From: Acidovorax sp. FJL06
GTDB lineage: Bacteria > Pseudomonadota > Gammaproteobacteria > Burkholderiales > Burkholderiaceae_C
DNA length: 64,000 nucleotides
Assembly (NCBI RefSeq): GCF_003852545.1
Contig: NZ_QAJR01000033.1
Coordinates: forward strand, 1-64,000
Direction of reading: 5' to 3'
The notes under the pieces were generated by a model, which ran no database searches, was not told the origin of the DNA, and was given only the letters and a program-made list of their open reading frames with translations. Positions 17,640 to 29,987 of this stretch are shown here, piece after piece. Both the position numbers and the translations under genes were made by a program. Numbering within the stretch: position 1 is the first letter of the stretch; the number at the start of each line of letters is the position of its first letter.

Positions 17640-18719
17640 CTACACCCTCACCACCCTCCGAAACTCCCCCGGCGACTGCCCCGTCCACCCCCGGAACGCC
17701 CGGATAAAGCTCTTCTCGTTCTCAAACCCCGCCGCCTCCGCCACCTGCTTGATGGGCCGCTGCGTGCGGTGCAGCAGCTCCACCGCGCGGGTGCGGCGCA
17801 CGTCATCCTTCAGGCCCTGCAGCGTGGCGCCTTCTTCCTTCAACTGCCGGTGCAGCGTGCGTGGCGACACGTGCAACAGCGCGGCCAGTGATTCGGCGCT
17901 GTGCTGAGGCAGGGCGTGGGCGGGCTGCCCCGGCAGGGGCGCGGCCAGCAGCTGGCGCACGCGCTGCACCAGCAGGCGGTCGCGGCGGTAGTGCAGCACC
18001 GTCAGGGGCAGGGCGTGCTGCAGCATCTGACGCAAGGCCTGTTCGTCGCGGCGCAGGGGCAGTTGCAGGTAGCGGGCGTCAAAGTGGATGGCGGTACGTG
18101 GCGCGTGGAAAGTGACGGGGCCCCGGAACAGCACGGCGTAGGCATCGGCATGCGGCGGCGGGTCAAACGCAAACTCCGCCGCGATGAGGGGGATGCGCGA
18201 GTCCACCATCCAGCAGGCCAGGCCGTGGGCATTGCGCAGCACCGACACCAAGCAGAACTCGCGCAGCGCGCCCAGGTCGCGCGCCTCGGTGATGCGCAGG
18301 GTGGCGGTGTCCCCCTCGGTGCTCAGCTGCAGCGCGATGTCGTCGGTCAGCAGCCCATGGTGCCGGCACCAGCGCGCCAACGCCACCCGCAGCGTGGGCG
18401 AGCTGATGGACGCCCGCGCCAGCATGCCGTAGCTGCCCCAGGGCAGGCGGCGGCTGAACCAGCCCAGCGCCTCGTCGTCCAGCTCCTGCATGGCCGCGTC
18501 CGAGACCTGCTCCATCTGCCAGGCGGTGATGCGGGCCTGCTCGTCCTGCAGCAGCTGCGGCGCGATTTGTGCCTGGGCCAGCGCGCGTTCGGGGGCCATG
18601 CCCCGGCGTTGGTACGCCAGTGCAATGGCGCGCACGAAGGCCATGGGGGTGGCGGCGGGGGCTTGCGTGGCCGAGGGCGCCTGCCAGGGCGATTCGGAAG
18701 GGGGGGCAAGGGATTTCAC
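17640..18719 (-). CDS. AraC-family transcriptional regulator
   Basis: A protein of about 359 residues with an N-terminal ligand-sensing domain of the type found in OruR/ArgR-like AraC regulators ([14 protein letters not shown] onward) and a C-terminal double helix-turn-helix ([18 protein letters not shown], then [25 protein letters not shown]). I chose a GTG at 18719; a longer frame starts at 18773, and the ATG at 18644 is another option. It is divergent from the acyl-CoA ligase gene that leads into liuB, with about 140 bp between them, so it is a good candidate to regulate that transcript. The inducer is unknown. Confidence 0.85.
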   Translation of the reverse strand: MKSLAPPSESPWQAPSATQAPAATPMAFVRAIALAYQRRGMAPERALAQAQIAPQLLQDEQARITAWQMEQVSDAAMQELDDEALGWFSRRLPWGSYGMLARASISSPTLRVALARWCRHHGLLTDDIALQLSTEGDTATLRITEARDLGALREFCLVSVLRNAHGLACWMVDSRIPLIAAEFAFDPPPHADAYAVLFRGPVTFHAPRTAIHFDARYLQLPLRRDEQALRQMLQHALPLTVLHYRRDRLLVQRVRQLLAAPLPGQPAHALPQHSAESLAALLHVSPRTLHRQLKEEGATLQGLKDDVRRTRAVELLHRTQRPIKQVAEAAGFENEKSFIRAFRGWTGQSPGEFRRVVRV

Positions 18720-18858
18720 GCTGCCCAGTGTGCCCCAGGCGTGGCACGATTTGCAACCATTGTGGCAACCCATCGGGGAGGCAGGCTTCTATGCTTACGG
18801 ATCGCAGCCTGCGTCGCATGTGGGCGTGCAGGGCCGGGTGACCCAGGAGACAAAACGA

Positions 18859-20589
<1,731 letters not shown>

Positions 20590-20603
20590 AAGAGCAACAC
20601 CGT

Positions 20604-22211
<1,608 letters not shown>

Positions 22212-22236
22212 GCCCTTCCAGCACGATCGCACCGCC

Positions 22237-23118
22237 ATGCTCGCCACCGTTCTTCGTCGCATCCTGCCCGCTGCCGCTCTGGGCCTTGCCACGGCATGCG
22301 CCGTGGCCGCGCCTGCACTGCAGCGCGTGGACCTGCCGCCGCTGCCCTCCGGCGTGGTGCTGCGCGCGCATTGGCTGCCGGCCGAGGGCGCGGAGCGCCG
22401 CCCGGCGGTGCTCGCGCTGCACGGCTGCGGCGGGCTGTACGCCAAGGGCGGCGGCCTGGCCGAACGCTACCGCGAGACGGCCGAGCGCCTGCATGCCGCA
22501 GGCTACGCGGTGCTCATGCCCGACAGCTTCGGCTCGCGCGGCCTGCGCGAAATCTGCCAGACCCGCTACCGCGAGCGCAGCGTGGACGTGGCCCAACGCG
22601 TGCAGGATGCGCGTGCCGCCCTGGCCTGGCTGGCGGCCCAGCCGCAGGTTGATGTCCGGCGCATCGGCGTGCTCGGCTGGTCCAACGGTGCGACCACCAC
22701 CTTGAACCTGTTGGAGCAGCGCCGCACCCACCCCGAGCCGGGCGAGCCCGCCATCGCCGGTGCGGCCGTGTTCTACCCCGGCTGCGGCCCGCTGGCCAAG
22801 CGCCAGGCCGTGCTGGAGGCCGCCCCGCTGGTCATGCTGCTGGGGTCCCTGGACGACTGGACCCCCGCCCAGCCCTGCGTGGACTTTGCGCGCAGCCTGC
22901 AGGCGCGTGGCGGTGGCAGCGACATCACCGTGCAGGTGTACGAAGACAGCTACCACGGCTTTGACGGCACGGCCCCGGTGCGCCTGCGCGCCGACGTGCC
23001 CAACGGCACCTCCCGAGAGGGCGTGCACCAGGGCGGCAACCCTGAAGCGCGCACCAAGTCATTGGCCGTGCTCGATGCTTTCTGGAGCCGGGTGCTGGCC
23101 GCCCGCACTGCGCCATGA
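22237..23118 (+). CDS. Exported dienelactone-hydrolase-family protein
   Basis: A 293-residue alpha/beta hydrolase with a cleavable signal peptide (LPAAALGLATACAVAAPA), so probably periplasmic. The segment LALHGCGG is the oxyanion region, GWSNGA holds the nucleophile Ser, LGSLDDWTP the acid, and YEDSYHGFDG the His. It resembles dienelactone hydrolases but the substrate is unknown. The ATG at 22237 is 25 bp after liuB; a frame extending to 22177 overlaps liuB and lacks a signal. Its stop overlaps the DinB start by four bases (ATGA), implying translational coupling within the liu transcript. Confidence 0.85.
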   Translation: MLATVLRRILPAAALGLATACAVAAPALQRVDLPPLPSGVVLRAHWLPAEGAERRPAVLALHGCGGLYAKGGGLAERYRETAERLHAAGYAVLMPDSFGSRGLREICQTRYRERSVDVAQRVQDARAALAWLAAQPQVDVRRIGVLGWSNGATTTLNLLEQRRTHPEPGEPAIAGAAVFYPGCGPLAKRQAVLEAAPLVMLLGSLDDWTPAQPCVDFARSLQARGGGSDITVQVYEDSYHGFDGTAPVRLRADVPNGTSREGVHQGGNPEARTKSLAVLDAFWSRVLAARTAP

Positions 23119-23651
23119 GCACCACCATGAACAGGGGCTGGGCCGCGCACTTCGACCTGCTCGCGCGCTACAACGCGTGGGCCACGGACCGCCTGCTGGG
23201 GGCCGTGCAGGCGGTGCCCGATGCAGACTACCGCCGCGACACGGGCCTGTTCTTCCACAGCATCCACGGCACGCTGAACCACCTGCTGGTGGGCGAGCAC
23301 CTGCTGTGGTTTGTGCGCTTTGCCGAAGGCGCCTCGCCCCGCGTGGCGCTGGACGCCGAGGTGGAGCCTGACCGGGCCCGACTGGATGCCCGCCTGCGCG
23401 AGGGCGCAGCGCGCTGGGCGCCGCTGATCGCCGCCTTTGCGGAAGACCGCTGGGACGGCACGCTCGACTACACCACCATGCGCGGCACCCCGGCCTCGCT
23501 GCCCTTTGCCGCCACGCTGGCCCATGTGTTCAACCACGGCACGCACCACCGGGGGCAGATCACTGCCGTGCTGACAGCGCTGGGGCACGCCAGCCCCGAA
23601 CTCGACCTTGTCTACTTCCTCCAGGCCCCACAGGCCCAGGCCACACCATGA
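23115..23651 (+). CDS. DinB-family protein
   Basis: A 178-residue four-helix-bundle protein of the DinB/YfiT superfamily. Putative metal ligands are the His in LNHLLVGEH and the HxxxH-like NHGTHHRGQ near residue 140. Members are metal-dependent transferases or thiol-S-transferase-like enzymes, but most have no known reaction. It overlaps both neighbours by ATGA (23115-23118 and 23648-23651), so it is translationally coupled to the hydrolase before it and to liuC after it. That is an odd place for a DinB protein and hints at a role linked to leucine catabolism or to stress from its intermediates. Confidence 0.88.
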   Translation: MSTTMNRGWAAHFDLLARYNAWATDRLLGAVQAVPDADYRRDTGLFFHSIHGTLNHLLVGEHLLWFVRFAEGASPRVALDAEVEPDRARLDARLREGAARWAPLIAAFAEDRWDGTLDYTTMRGTPASLPFAATLAHVFNHGTHHRGQITAVLTALGHASPELDLVYFLQAPQAQATP

Positions 23652-24454
23652 GCACGACCCCATCCCCCAGCAGCAAGAACCTGCAGATCACTTACGAAGG
23701 CGCCGTGGCGCGCATCACGCTCACGCAGCCCGAGATCCGCAACGCCTTCAGCGATGAAGTCATCGCCGAGCTGACTGCCGCCTTCGCCGAGGTGGGCGCG
23801 CGTACCGATGTGCGCGCCGTGGTGCTGGCTGCACAGGGCCCCGCGTTCTGCGCGGGCGCCAACCTCAACTGGATGCGCCGCATGGCCGACTACACGCGCG
23901 CCGAAAACCTGGCCGATGCGGGCAAGCTGGCCGAAATGCTGCGTGTGATCTACGAGTGCCCCAAGCCCACGATTGCGCGGGTGCAGGGCGATGTGTACGC
24001 CGGCGGCATGGGCCTGGTGGCGGCCTGCGACATGGCCGTGGCGGTGGACACCGCAGGCTTTTGCCTCAGCGAAGTGAAGCTCGGCCTCATCCCCGCCACC
24101 ATCAGCCCCTACGTGATCCGCGCCATGGGCGCGCGCGCCGCGCACCGCTACTTCCTCACGGCCGAGCGCTTCGGCGCGGCCGAGGCACTGCGCACGGGCT
24201 TCGTGCACGAGGTGGTGGCGGCCGACCAGCTCGACGCCAAGGTCGATGAACTGCTCAAGGCCCTGACCAGCGCCAGCCCCAACGCCGTGCGCGCCTGCAA
24301 GAAGCTGGTGCTCGACGTGGCCGAGCGCGAGATCAACGCGGGCCTGATCGCCGCCACGGTGGAAGGCATTGCCGACATCCGCGCCAGCGACGAGGGCAAG
24401 GAGGGCGTGCAGTCCTTCTTGAACAAGCGCAAGCCGAACTGGCTGCTGGGCTGA
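23648..24454 (+). CDS. liuC: Methylglutaconyl-CoA hydratase (enoyl-CoA hydratase family)
   Basis: A 268-residue crotonase-family enzyme expected to hydrate 3-methylglutaconyl-CoA to 3-hydroxy-3-methylglutaryl-CoA. The oxyanion-hole segments are PAFCAGANLNWM (about 62-73) and YAGGMGLVAACDMA (about 118-131); SEVKLGLIPATISPYV follows, a style typical of methylglutaconyl-CoA hydratases. The position between liuB and liuD supports the assignment over a general enoyl-CoA hydratase. The ATG overlaps the stop of dinB. A GTG-started membrane protein gene follows after 11 bp. Confidence 0.9.
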   Translation: MSTTPSPSSKNLQITYEGAVARITLTQPEIRNAFSDEVIAELTAAFAEVGARTDVRAVVLAAQGPAFCAGANLNWMRRMADYTRAENLADAGKLAEMLRVIYECPKPTIARVQGDVYAGGMGLVAACDMAVAVDTAGFCLSEVKLGLIPATISPYVIRAMGARAAHRYFLTAERFGAAEALRTGFVHEVVAADQLDAKVDELLKALTSASPNAVRACKKLVLDVAEREINAGLIAATVEGIADIRASDEGKEGVQSFLNKRKPNWLLG

Positions 24455-24465
24455 GGGCCTCCTCC

Positions 24466-25185
24466 GTGGACCAGCTCTGGCTCTCCCTCGTGCAGTGGCT
24501 CCACACCCTGGGGCTGCATGTCGATGCGGGCACCGCGCGCGAGGTGGCCCAGGGGGCGGCACGGGCCACGGCGCAGCTCGACATGCCCAGCCTGCTGGCC
24601 CTGGCCGCCGCACTGGGCTGGGCCAGCGGGTTCCGGCTGTATGCCGTGGTGTTCCTGGTCGGCATGATGGGCGTGCTGGGCTGGATGCCCCTCCCGCCCG
24701 GCCTGGCCATGCTGCAGCACCCGCTGGTTCTGATGGTCAGCGGCTTCATGCTGATGGTGGAGTTTTTTGCCGACAAGGTGCCCTGGGTGGACAGCGCCTG
24801 GGATGCCATCCACGCCTTCATCCGCGTGCCTGCGGGCGCGGCCTTGGCGTATGGCGTGTTTGGTGCCGACAACGCCACCATGGCCGTGGTGGCGGGGCTG
24901 CTGGGCGGTTCGCTGTCAGCCACCGCGCTGGCCACCAAGATGACCACGCGGGCTGCTGTGAATACGTCGCCCGAGCCGTTTTCTAACTGGGGCCTGTCGT
25001 TCTTTGAGGACGGCCTGGTGGTGGCCGTGGTGTGGTTGGCCACGCAGCACCCGGTGGCGTTCGGCATCGCGCTGGTCGTGATGGTGGCCGTGTCGGTGCT
25101 GCTTCTGGTGGTGCTTTTCAAGTTTTTGCGCGCTGTGGTGCGGCGCCTTTCCTCTTTCTTTTCTGGTTCTGCCAAGGTGGCTTAA
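24466..25185 (+). CDS. DUF4126 membrane protein
   Basis: A 239-residue inner-membrane protein of the DUF4126 family, with about five hydrophobic segments (around 45-60, 62-80, 85-102, 125-150 and 190-220) and the motif LGWASGFRLYAVVFLVG. The start is GTG at 24466. Function is unknown for the family. It lies between liuC and liuD with spacings of 11 and 2 bp and so is almost certainly cotranscribed with them. A transport or scaffold role is possible, but nothing in the sequence shows it. Confidence 0.85.
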   Translation: MDQLWLSLVQWLHTLGLHVDAGTAREVAQGAARATAQLDMPSLLALAAALGWASGFRLYAVVFLVGMMGVLGWMPLPPGLAMLQHPLVLMVSGFMLMVEFFADKVPWVDSAWDAIHAFIRVPAGAALAYGVFGADNATMAVVAGLLGGSLSATALATKMTTRAAVNTSPEPFSNWGLSFFEDGLVVAVVWLATQHPVAFGIALVVMVAVSVLLLVVLFKFLRAVVRRLSSFFSGSAKVA

Positions 25186-25187
25186 AA

Positions 25188-27215
25188 ATGTTTAACAAGA
25201 TACTCATTGCAAACCGAGGCGAGATCGCTTGCCGAGTCGCCGCCACGGCCCAGCGCCTGGGCGTGAAAACCGTCGCCGTGTACTCCGACGCCGATGCCAA
25301 TGCCAAACACGTGGCCGTGTGCGACGAGGCCGTGCACATCGGCGGCAGCGCGCCCAAGGACAGCTACCTGCGCTGGGAGCGCATCATCGAGGCCGCCAAG
25401 GCCACGGGCGCGCAGGCCATCCACCCGGGCTACGGCTTTCTGAGCGAGAACGAGGACTTTGCCCACGCCTGCGCGGCGGCGGGCCTGGTGTTCATCGGCC
25501 CGCCCGCCTCGGCCATCAAGGACATGGGGCTCAAGGCCGAGTCCAAGCAGCTCATGGAAAAGGCCGGCGTGCCCCTGGTGCCGGGCTACCACGGCAGCGA
25601 CCAGGACCCGGCCCTGCTGCAGCGCGAGGCCGACCGCATCGGCTACCCCGTGCTCATCAAGGCCAGCGCGGGCGGCGGCGGCAAGGGCATGCGCGCGGTG
25701 GACAAGAGCGAGGACTTCGCTGCCGCGCTGGCGTCCTGCAAGCGCGAGGCCATCAACAGCTTTGGCGACGATGCGGTGCTGGTGGAGAAGTACGTGCAGC
25801 GCCCCCGCCACATCGAGATCCAGGTGTTTGGCGACACGCACGGGGACGTGGTGTACCTGTTCGAACGCGACTGCTCGGTGCAGCGCCGCCACCAGAAGGT
25901 GCTGGAGGAAGCGCCTGCGCCGGGCATGACGCCGCAGCTGCGCCAGCAGATGGGCGAGGCCGCCGTGGCGGCGGCCAAGGCCGTGAACTACGTGGGTGCG
26001 GGCACGGTGGAGTTCATCGTGGAGCAGCCGGGCGGCTACGAGCGGCCCGACCAGATGAAGTTCTACTTCATGGAGATGAACACCCGTCTGCAGGTGGAGC
26101 ACCCCGTGACCGAGGCTATCACCGGCCTGGACCTGGTGGAGTGGCAGCTGCGCGTGGCGTCGGGCGAGCCGCTGCCTGTCAAGCAGGCCGATCTGCGCAT
26201 CACGGGCCACGCCATCGAAGCGCGCATCTGCGCCGAGAACCCCGACAACAACTTCCTGCCCGCCACGGGCGCCCTCAACGTCTATGCACTGCCCGATTGC
26301 GTGACGTTTGAACGGGGCGCGGTGCGCGTCGATTCCGGCGTGCGCCAGGGCGATGCGATCAGCCCGTTTTACGACTCCATGGTGGCCAAGCTCATCGTGC
26401 ACGGCGACACGCGCGCGCAGGCGCTTGCGCGGCTGGATGAGGCGCTGGCGCAGACCCACATCGTGGGGCTGGCAACCAACGTGCAGTTTTTGCGCCGCGT
26501 GGCGCGCACCGGTGCGTTCGCCAGTGCCCAGCTCGACACCGCGCTGATCCCGCGCGAGCAGGCCGTGCTGTTCCACCAGGAACCCGTGGGCCTGCCGCTG
26601 GCCGCTGCGGCCGCTGTGGCCCAGGCCTTGCTGCACGAGCGCGCCAGCGAAGGCGTGGACCCCTTCAGCCGCCGCGATGGCTTCCATTCGCATGCGCTCA
26701 CGCGCCGCCGCTTTGAATTTGAGTTTGGCGGCGAACATGCCAAGGCCTGGCTGACCTACGAGCGCGGCGGCAGCCTGCATCTGGCGGTGGGCGAAGGCGA
26801 TACGGCCGTGGCGGGCCCGCTGGTGTTCATGCCGCAGGCCAATGGCATCGAACTGCAGTTTGCCGGCCAGCGCACCCGTGCCGCCGTGTATGCGCAGGGC
26901 GAGGTGGACCATGTGTTCACGCCGCGCGGCGCCACGCAGATCACCGCCATCGACCTGCTGGCCCACTCGGGCGAATCCGCAGCCGAAGGGGGCCGCCTCA
27001 CGGCCCCGATGCCCGGCAAGGTGGTGTCGTTTGCGGTGAAGGCGGGCGACACCGTCACCAAGGGCCAACCGCTGGCGGTGATGGAAGCGATGAAGATGGA
27101 GCACACCATCGCCGCGCCGGCCGACGGCGTGGTGCAGGAGCTGCTGTACGCGCCCGGCGACCAGGTGAGCGAGGGGGCCGAGCTGCTCAAGCTGGTGACC
27201 GCCGAGAAGGCATGA
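25188..27215 (+). CDS. liuD: 3-Methylcrotonyl-CoA carboxylase, biotin carboxylase (alpha) subunit
   Basis: A 675-residue protein that carboxylates its own biotin with ATP and bicarbonate and works with LiuB. The biotin carboxylase domain starts KILIANRGEIACRV, with the ATP-grasp glycine loop KASAGGGGKGM and catalytic EMNTRLQVEHPVTE. A linker domain follows, and the biotinyl domain ends the protein with Lys636 in EAMKMEH. The ATG at 25188 is 2 bp after the DUF4126 stop; the frame upstream lies within that gene. A perfect 12-bp hairpin follows 11 bp after its stop. Confidence 0.96.
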   Translation: MFNKILIANRGEIACRVAATAQRLGVKTVAVYSDADANAKHVAVCDEAVHIGGSAPKDSYLRWERIIEAAKATGAQAIHPGYGFLSENEDFAHACAAAGLVFIGPPASAIKDMGLKAESKQLMEKAGVPLVPGYHGSDQDPALLQREADRIGYPVLIKASAGGGGKGMRAVDKSEDFAAALASCKREAINSFGDDAVLVEKYVQRPRHIEIQVFGDTHGDVVYLFERDCSVQRRHQKVLEEAPAPGMTPQLRQQMGEAAVAAAKAVNYVGAGTVEFIVEQPGGYERPDQMKFYFMEMNTRLQVEHPVTEAITGLDLVEWQLRVASGEPLPVKQADLRITGHAIEARICAENPDNNFLPATGALNVYALPDCVTFERGAVRVDSGVRQGDAISPFYDSMVAKLIVHGDTRAQALARLDEALAQTHIVGLATNVQFLRRVARTGAFASAQLDTALIPREQAVLFHQEPVGLPLAAAAAVAQALLHERASEGVDPFSRRDGFHSHALTRRRFEFEFGGEHAKAWLTYERGGSLHLAVGEGDTAVAGPLVFMPQANGIELQFAGQRTRAAVYAQGEVDHVFTPRGATQITAIDLLAHSGESAAEGGRLTAPMPGKVVSFAVKAGDTVTKGQPLAVMEAMKMEHTIAAPADGVVQELLYAPGDQVSEGAELLKLVTAEKA

Positions 27216-27226
27216 GCCTGGCGGGG

Positions 27227-27256
27227 GCACCCCGCGCGTGACAGCGCGCGGGGTGC
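27227..27256. terminator. Perfect 12-bp GC hairpin after liuD
   Basis: GCACCCCGCGCG (27227-27238) pairs perfectly with 27245-27256 around a six-base loop. There is no U-tract after it, so it is at best a weak intrinsic terminator and might instead be an mRNA stabiliser that sets the liuD 3' end. Confidence 0.5.
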
Positions 27257-27319
27257 AATGCCGTTACCCTAGGTACCCGCTGCACGAATCATCGCGCCGC
27301 GTGCATCTGCGGTCTCTGG

Positions 27320-27400
27320 CGGTCTGCGTCGTTGCAAATACTCGCAATAGCGATGGCTATTGCTGCGTTTTGCGCCTAGCAGCCCATCCCGATCCGCAGC
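27320..27400. repeat. Third dispersed repeat type with GCAATAGC stem
   Basis: GCGTCGTTGCAAATACTCGC is followed by an 8-bp stem (27344-27351 with 27356-27363) and TGCGTTTTGCGCC. I recognise this as a common intergenic element in related genomes from memory; only one copy is seen here. It fills the gap between liuD and the hydroxyacid dehydrogenase gene. Confidence 0.5.
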
Positions 27401-27443
27401 GCCCACTTACCGCTCGATTCGTGCAGAGGATCCCTAAGCCGCC

Positions 27444-28364
27444 ATGAAAATCACCTTTTGCTGTACCGACACCAAGGCCGAGCCCTGGCTGCAGGGCCTG
27501 GCCGCCGCGTTGCCCGGCGCTGATATTTCCGTGTGGCAACCCGGCGCGCCGCAGGCCGAATGCGCTGTGGTCTGGGCGCCGCCCCAACAGTTCATGGACG
27601 AGCAGCCGGGCCTCAAAGCCCTGTTCAACATCGGTGCGGGCGTGGACGCCTTGCTCAAGCTGCGCCTGCCACCGGGCGCGCTGGTGGTGCGGCTGGATGA
27701 CGCGGGCATGGCCGTTCAGATGGCCGAGTACGTGTGCCACGCGGTCATCCGCCACTTCCGCGAGTTCGATGGCTACGAGGCCGACATGGCGGCGGGCCGC
27801 TGGGGTTACCGCAAGCCGCGCCAGCGCAGCGACTTCCCCATCGGCGTGATGGGCCTGGGCGTGCTGGGCGAACGGGTGGCCAAGGCGCTCGCGCAGTTCG
27901 ACTTTCCCATCAACGGCTGGAGCCGCAGCCCCAAGGCCATTGAGGGGGTGCGGGCCTTCACCGGTGCAGACCAATTCAATGATTTCCTGGCTGCGAGCCG
28001 CGTGCTGGTCAATCTGCTGCCGCTCACGCCCGACACGGCCGACGTGATCTGCAAAGACACGCTGGCCCGCCTGCAACCCGGCGCCTACGTGATCAACGTG
28101 GCGCGGGGCGCGCACCTGGTGGACGAAGACCTGCTGGCCGCCATCGCCAGCGGCCAGGTGGCGGGCGCCACGCTCGATGTGTTCCGCACCGAGCCGCTGC
28201 CTGCGGGCCATGCGTTCTGGACCCAGCCGCGCATCACCCTCACCCCCCACACTTCGGCGCGCACGCTGCGCGACGAGAGCATTGCCCAGATTGCGCGCAA
28301 GATCGCCGCGCTGCAGCGGGGCGATGCCGTGGAGGGCATCGTCAACCCGGCGCGCGGTTATTGA
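27444..28364 (+). CDS. D-2-hydroxyacid dehydrogenase, glyoxylate/hydroxypyruvate reductase A type
   Basis: A 306-residue NAD(P)-dependent 2-hydroxyacid dehydrogenase. The cofactor motif GVMGLGVLGERV is near residues 134-145, the NVARGAHLVDEDLL segment supplies the catalytic Arg, the Glu lies in FRTEPLP, and the His in LTPHTSA. It resembles GhrA and would reduce glyoxylate or hydroxypyruvate; the substrate is inferred. It separates liuD from liuE and has its own leader with a dispersed repeat, so it may be a later arrival in the liu cluster. liuE begins 33 bp downstream. Confidence 0.88.
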   Translation: MKITFCCTDTKAEPWLQGLAAALPGADISVWQPGAPQAECAVVWAPPQQFMDEQPGLKALFNIGAGVDALLKLRLPPGALVVRLDDAGMAVQMAEYVCHAVIRHFREFDGYEADMAAGRWGYRKPRQRSDFPIGVMGLGVLGERVAKALAQFDFPINGWSRSPKAIEGVRAFTGADQFNDFLAASRVLVNLLPLTPDTADVICKDTLARLQPGAYVINVARGAHLVDEDLLAAIASGQVAGATLDVFRTEPLPAGHAFWTQPRITLTPHTSARTLRDESIAQIARKIAALQRGDAVEGIVNPARGY

Positions 28365-28396
28365 GCCGGCGTGCCTTCGTACTTTCAGGACAGACC

Positions 28397-29311
28397 ATGA
28401 CCTCCTCCATCCCCTCCCGTGTGCGGCTCATCGACGTAGGCCCGCGCGACGGCCTGCAGAACGAAAAGACGCCCGTGCCCGCCGCCGTCAAGATCGAGCT
28501 GGTGCACCGCCTGCAGGCGGCCGGTTTGCAGGAGATCGAGGTCACCAGCTACGTGTCGCCCAAGTGGGTGCCGCAGATGGCCGACAACCACGAGGTGATG
28601 GACGGCCTCGCGCGCCAGCCGGGCGTGGCGTATTCGGTGCTCACGCCCAACCTCAAGGGCTTTGAGGCGGCCGTGATCGACCAGCCGAACGAGATCGTGG
28701 TGTTCGGCTCGGCCAGCGAGGCCTTCAGCCAGCGCAACATCAACTGCAGCATTGCCGAGAGCATCGAGCGCTTTGCGCCCGTGGTGCAGGCGGCGCTGGC
28801 GGCGGGCATCCGCGTGCGCGGCGCCATGAGCTGCACGGTGGGCTGCCCGTATGAAGGCGAAATCGCTCCCGAGCGCGTGGCCTATCTGGCGGGCCTGCTC
28901 AAGGGCATTGGTGTGCAGCGTGTGGATGTGGCCGACACCATTGGCGTGGGCACGCCGCGCAAGGTGCAGCGCGCCATCGAGGCCACGCTGCAGCACTTTG
29001 GCATCGACGATGTGTCGGGCCACTTCCACGACACCTACGGCCAGGCGCTGTCGAACACGCTGGCGGCGCTGGAGCTGGGCGTGTGGAACTACCAGTCGTC
29101 CGTGGCCGGGCTGGGGGGCTGCCCCTATGCCAAGGGCGCCACGGGCAACGTGGCGACCGAGGACGTGGTCTACCTGCTGCAGGGCATGGGCATAGAGACG
29201 GGCATTGACCTCGACAAGTTGATTGACGCGGGTGCCTACATCAGCGACTTTCTGGGCCGCAAGCCCAACTCCCGCGCCGCCAACGCGTTGTTGACCAAAC
29301 GTGCGGGATGA
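28397..29311 (+). CDS. liuE: Hydroxymethylglutaryl-CoA lyase
   Basis: A 304-residue TIM-barrel enzyme that cleaves HMG-CoA to acetoacetate and acetyl-CoA, the last step of leucine breakdown. The N-terminal DVGPRDGLQNE carries metal and catalytic residues. GHFHDTYGQAL supplies the metal-binding His residues, and GLGGCPYAKGATGN is the active-site Cys loop. The ATG at 28397 is the family start; the frame is open back to 28361. It follows the hydroxyacid dehydrogenase by 33 bp. A family B repeat begins right after the stop. Confidence 0.95.
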   Translation: MTSSIPSRVRLIDVGPRDGLQNEKTPVPAAVKIELVHRLQAAGLQEIEVTSYVSPKWVPQMADNHEVMDGLARQPGVAYSVLTPNLKGFEAAVIDQPNEIVVFGSASEAFSQRNINCSIAESIERFAPVVQAALAAGIRVRGAMSCTVGCPYEGEIAPERVAYLAGLLKGIGVQRVDVADTIGVGTPRKVQRAIEATLQHFGIDDVSGHFHDTYGQALSNTLAALELGVWNYQSSVAGLGGCPYAKGATGNVATEDVVYLLQGMGIETGIDLDKLIDAGAYISDFLGRKPNSRAANALLTKRAG

Positions 29312-29430
29312 GGATGAAGCACCCCCTGAGACGCTGCGCGTCTTCACCCCTCTCTCGCTGCGCGGGAGGGGGACGCACCCGGTGGCCTGGCGGAGCCAGT
29401 TCCACGGGTGCACGGGCTGGGGTCGCGCCT
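29312..29430. repeat. Post-stop dispersed repeat, family B copy 3
   Basis: It starts at the liuE stop with CACCCCCTGAGACGCTGCGC and a short CCCTCTCTCGCTGCGCGGGAGGG hairpin, then the GGCCTGGCGGAGCCAG module shared with the copy at 4290. Nothing else is seen up to the YbaK start at 29478. Confidence 0.7.
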
Positions 29431-29477
29431 GTGCGATCAAAATAGCCCAGACGATTTTGATTCCGGAGTGAGAAACG

Positions 29478-29987
29478 ATGTGTGGAGCTGAACTGAAATC
29501 CCTGCCCGAGGGCGTGCAGCGCGTGGCGGCGGCGCTGGAATCCCTGGGCCACCCCCACCGCCCGCAGATGCTGGACGACGCCGCGCGCACCGCGCAGCAG
29601 GCGGCCGATGCGCTGGGCATTGCCGTGGGGCAGATTGCCAAGAGCATCATCTTCCGCCGCAAGAGCGACGACGTGGCCGTGCTGGTGGTCACCTCGGGCG
29701 ACCGGCGTGTGGACGAGAAGAAGGTGGAGGCCCATGTGGGCGGCAAGATCGGCCGGGCCGATGCCGACTTCGTGAAGAGCCGCACGGGCTTCTCGATTGG
29801 CGGCGTCTCGCCCGTGGCCCATGCCACGCCGCCCGTCACGCTGATCGACCAGGACCTGCTGCGCTTTGAGGTGGTGTGGGCGGCGGCGGGGCATCCGCAT
29901 GGCGTTTTTGCGCTGCACCCCAGCGACCTGCAGCGCCTGACGGGCGCCCCGGTGGTGGATGTGGTTCAGGCGCCGGTGGTGGCATGA
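29478..29987 (+). CDS. YbaK/EbsC-type aminoacyl-tRNA deacylase
   Basis: A 169-residue single-domain protein that hydrolyses mischarged tRNA, typically Cys- or Ala-tRNA(Pro). The key Lys lies in GQIAKSIIFR (about residue 55), and the glycine-rich segments GGKIGRADADFV and GFSIGGVSPVAH near 90-115 are typical. The start ATG at 29478 is the first in frame. Its stop overlaps the next start by ATGA, so the DUF1289 gene is translationally coupled. Confidence 0.9.
   Translation: MCGAELKSLPEGVQRVAAALESLGHPHRPQMLDDAARTAQQAADALGIAVGQIAKSIIFRRKSDDVAVLVVTSGDRRVDEKKVEAHVGGKIGRADADFVKSRTGFSIGGVSPVAHATPPVTLIDQDLLRFEVVWAAAGHPHGVFALHPSDLQRLTGAPVVDVVQAPVVA

Noticed and set aside
25182-27230. 682-codon open frame antisense to liuD
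   Set aside because: Same reason: liuD is complete on the plus strand and the antisense product has no recognisable motif.
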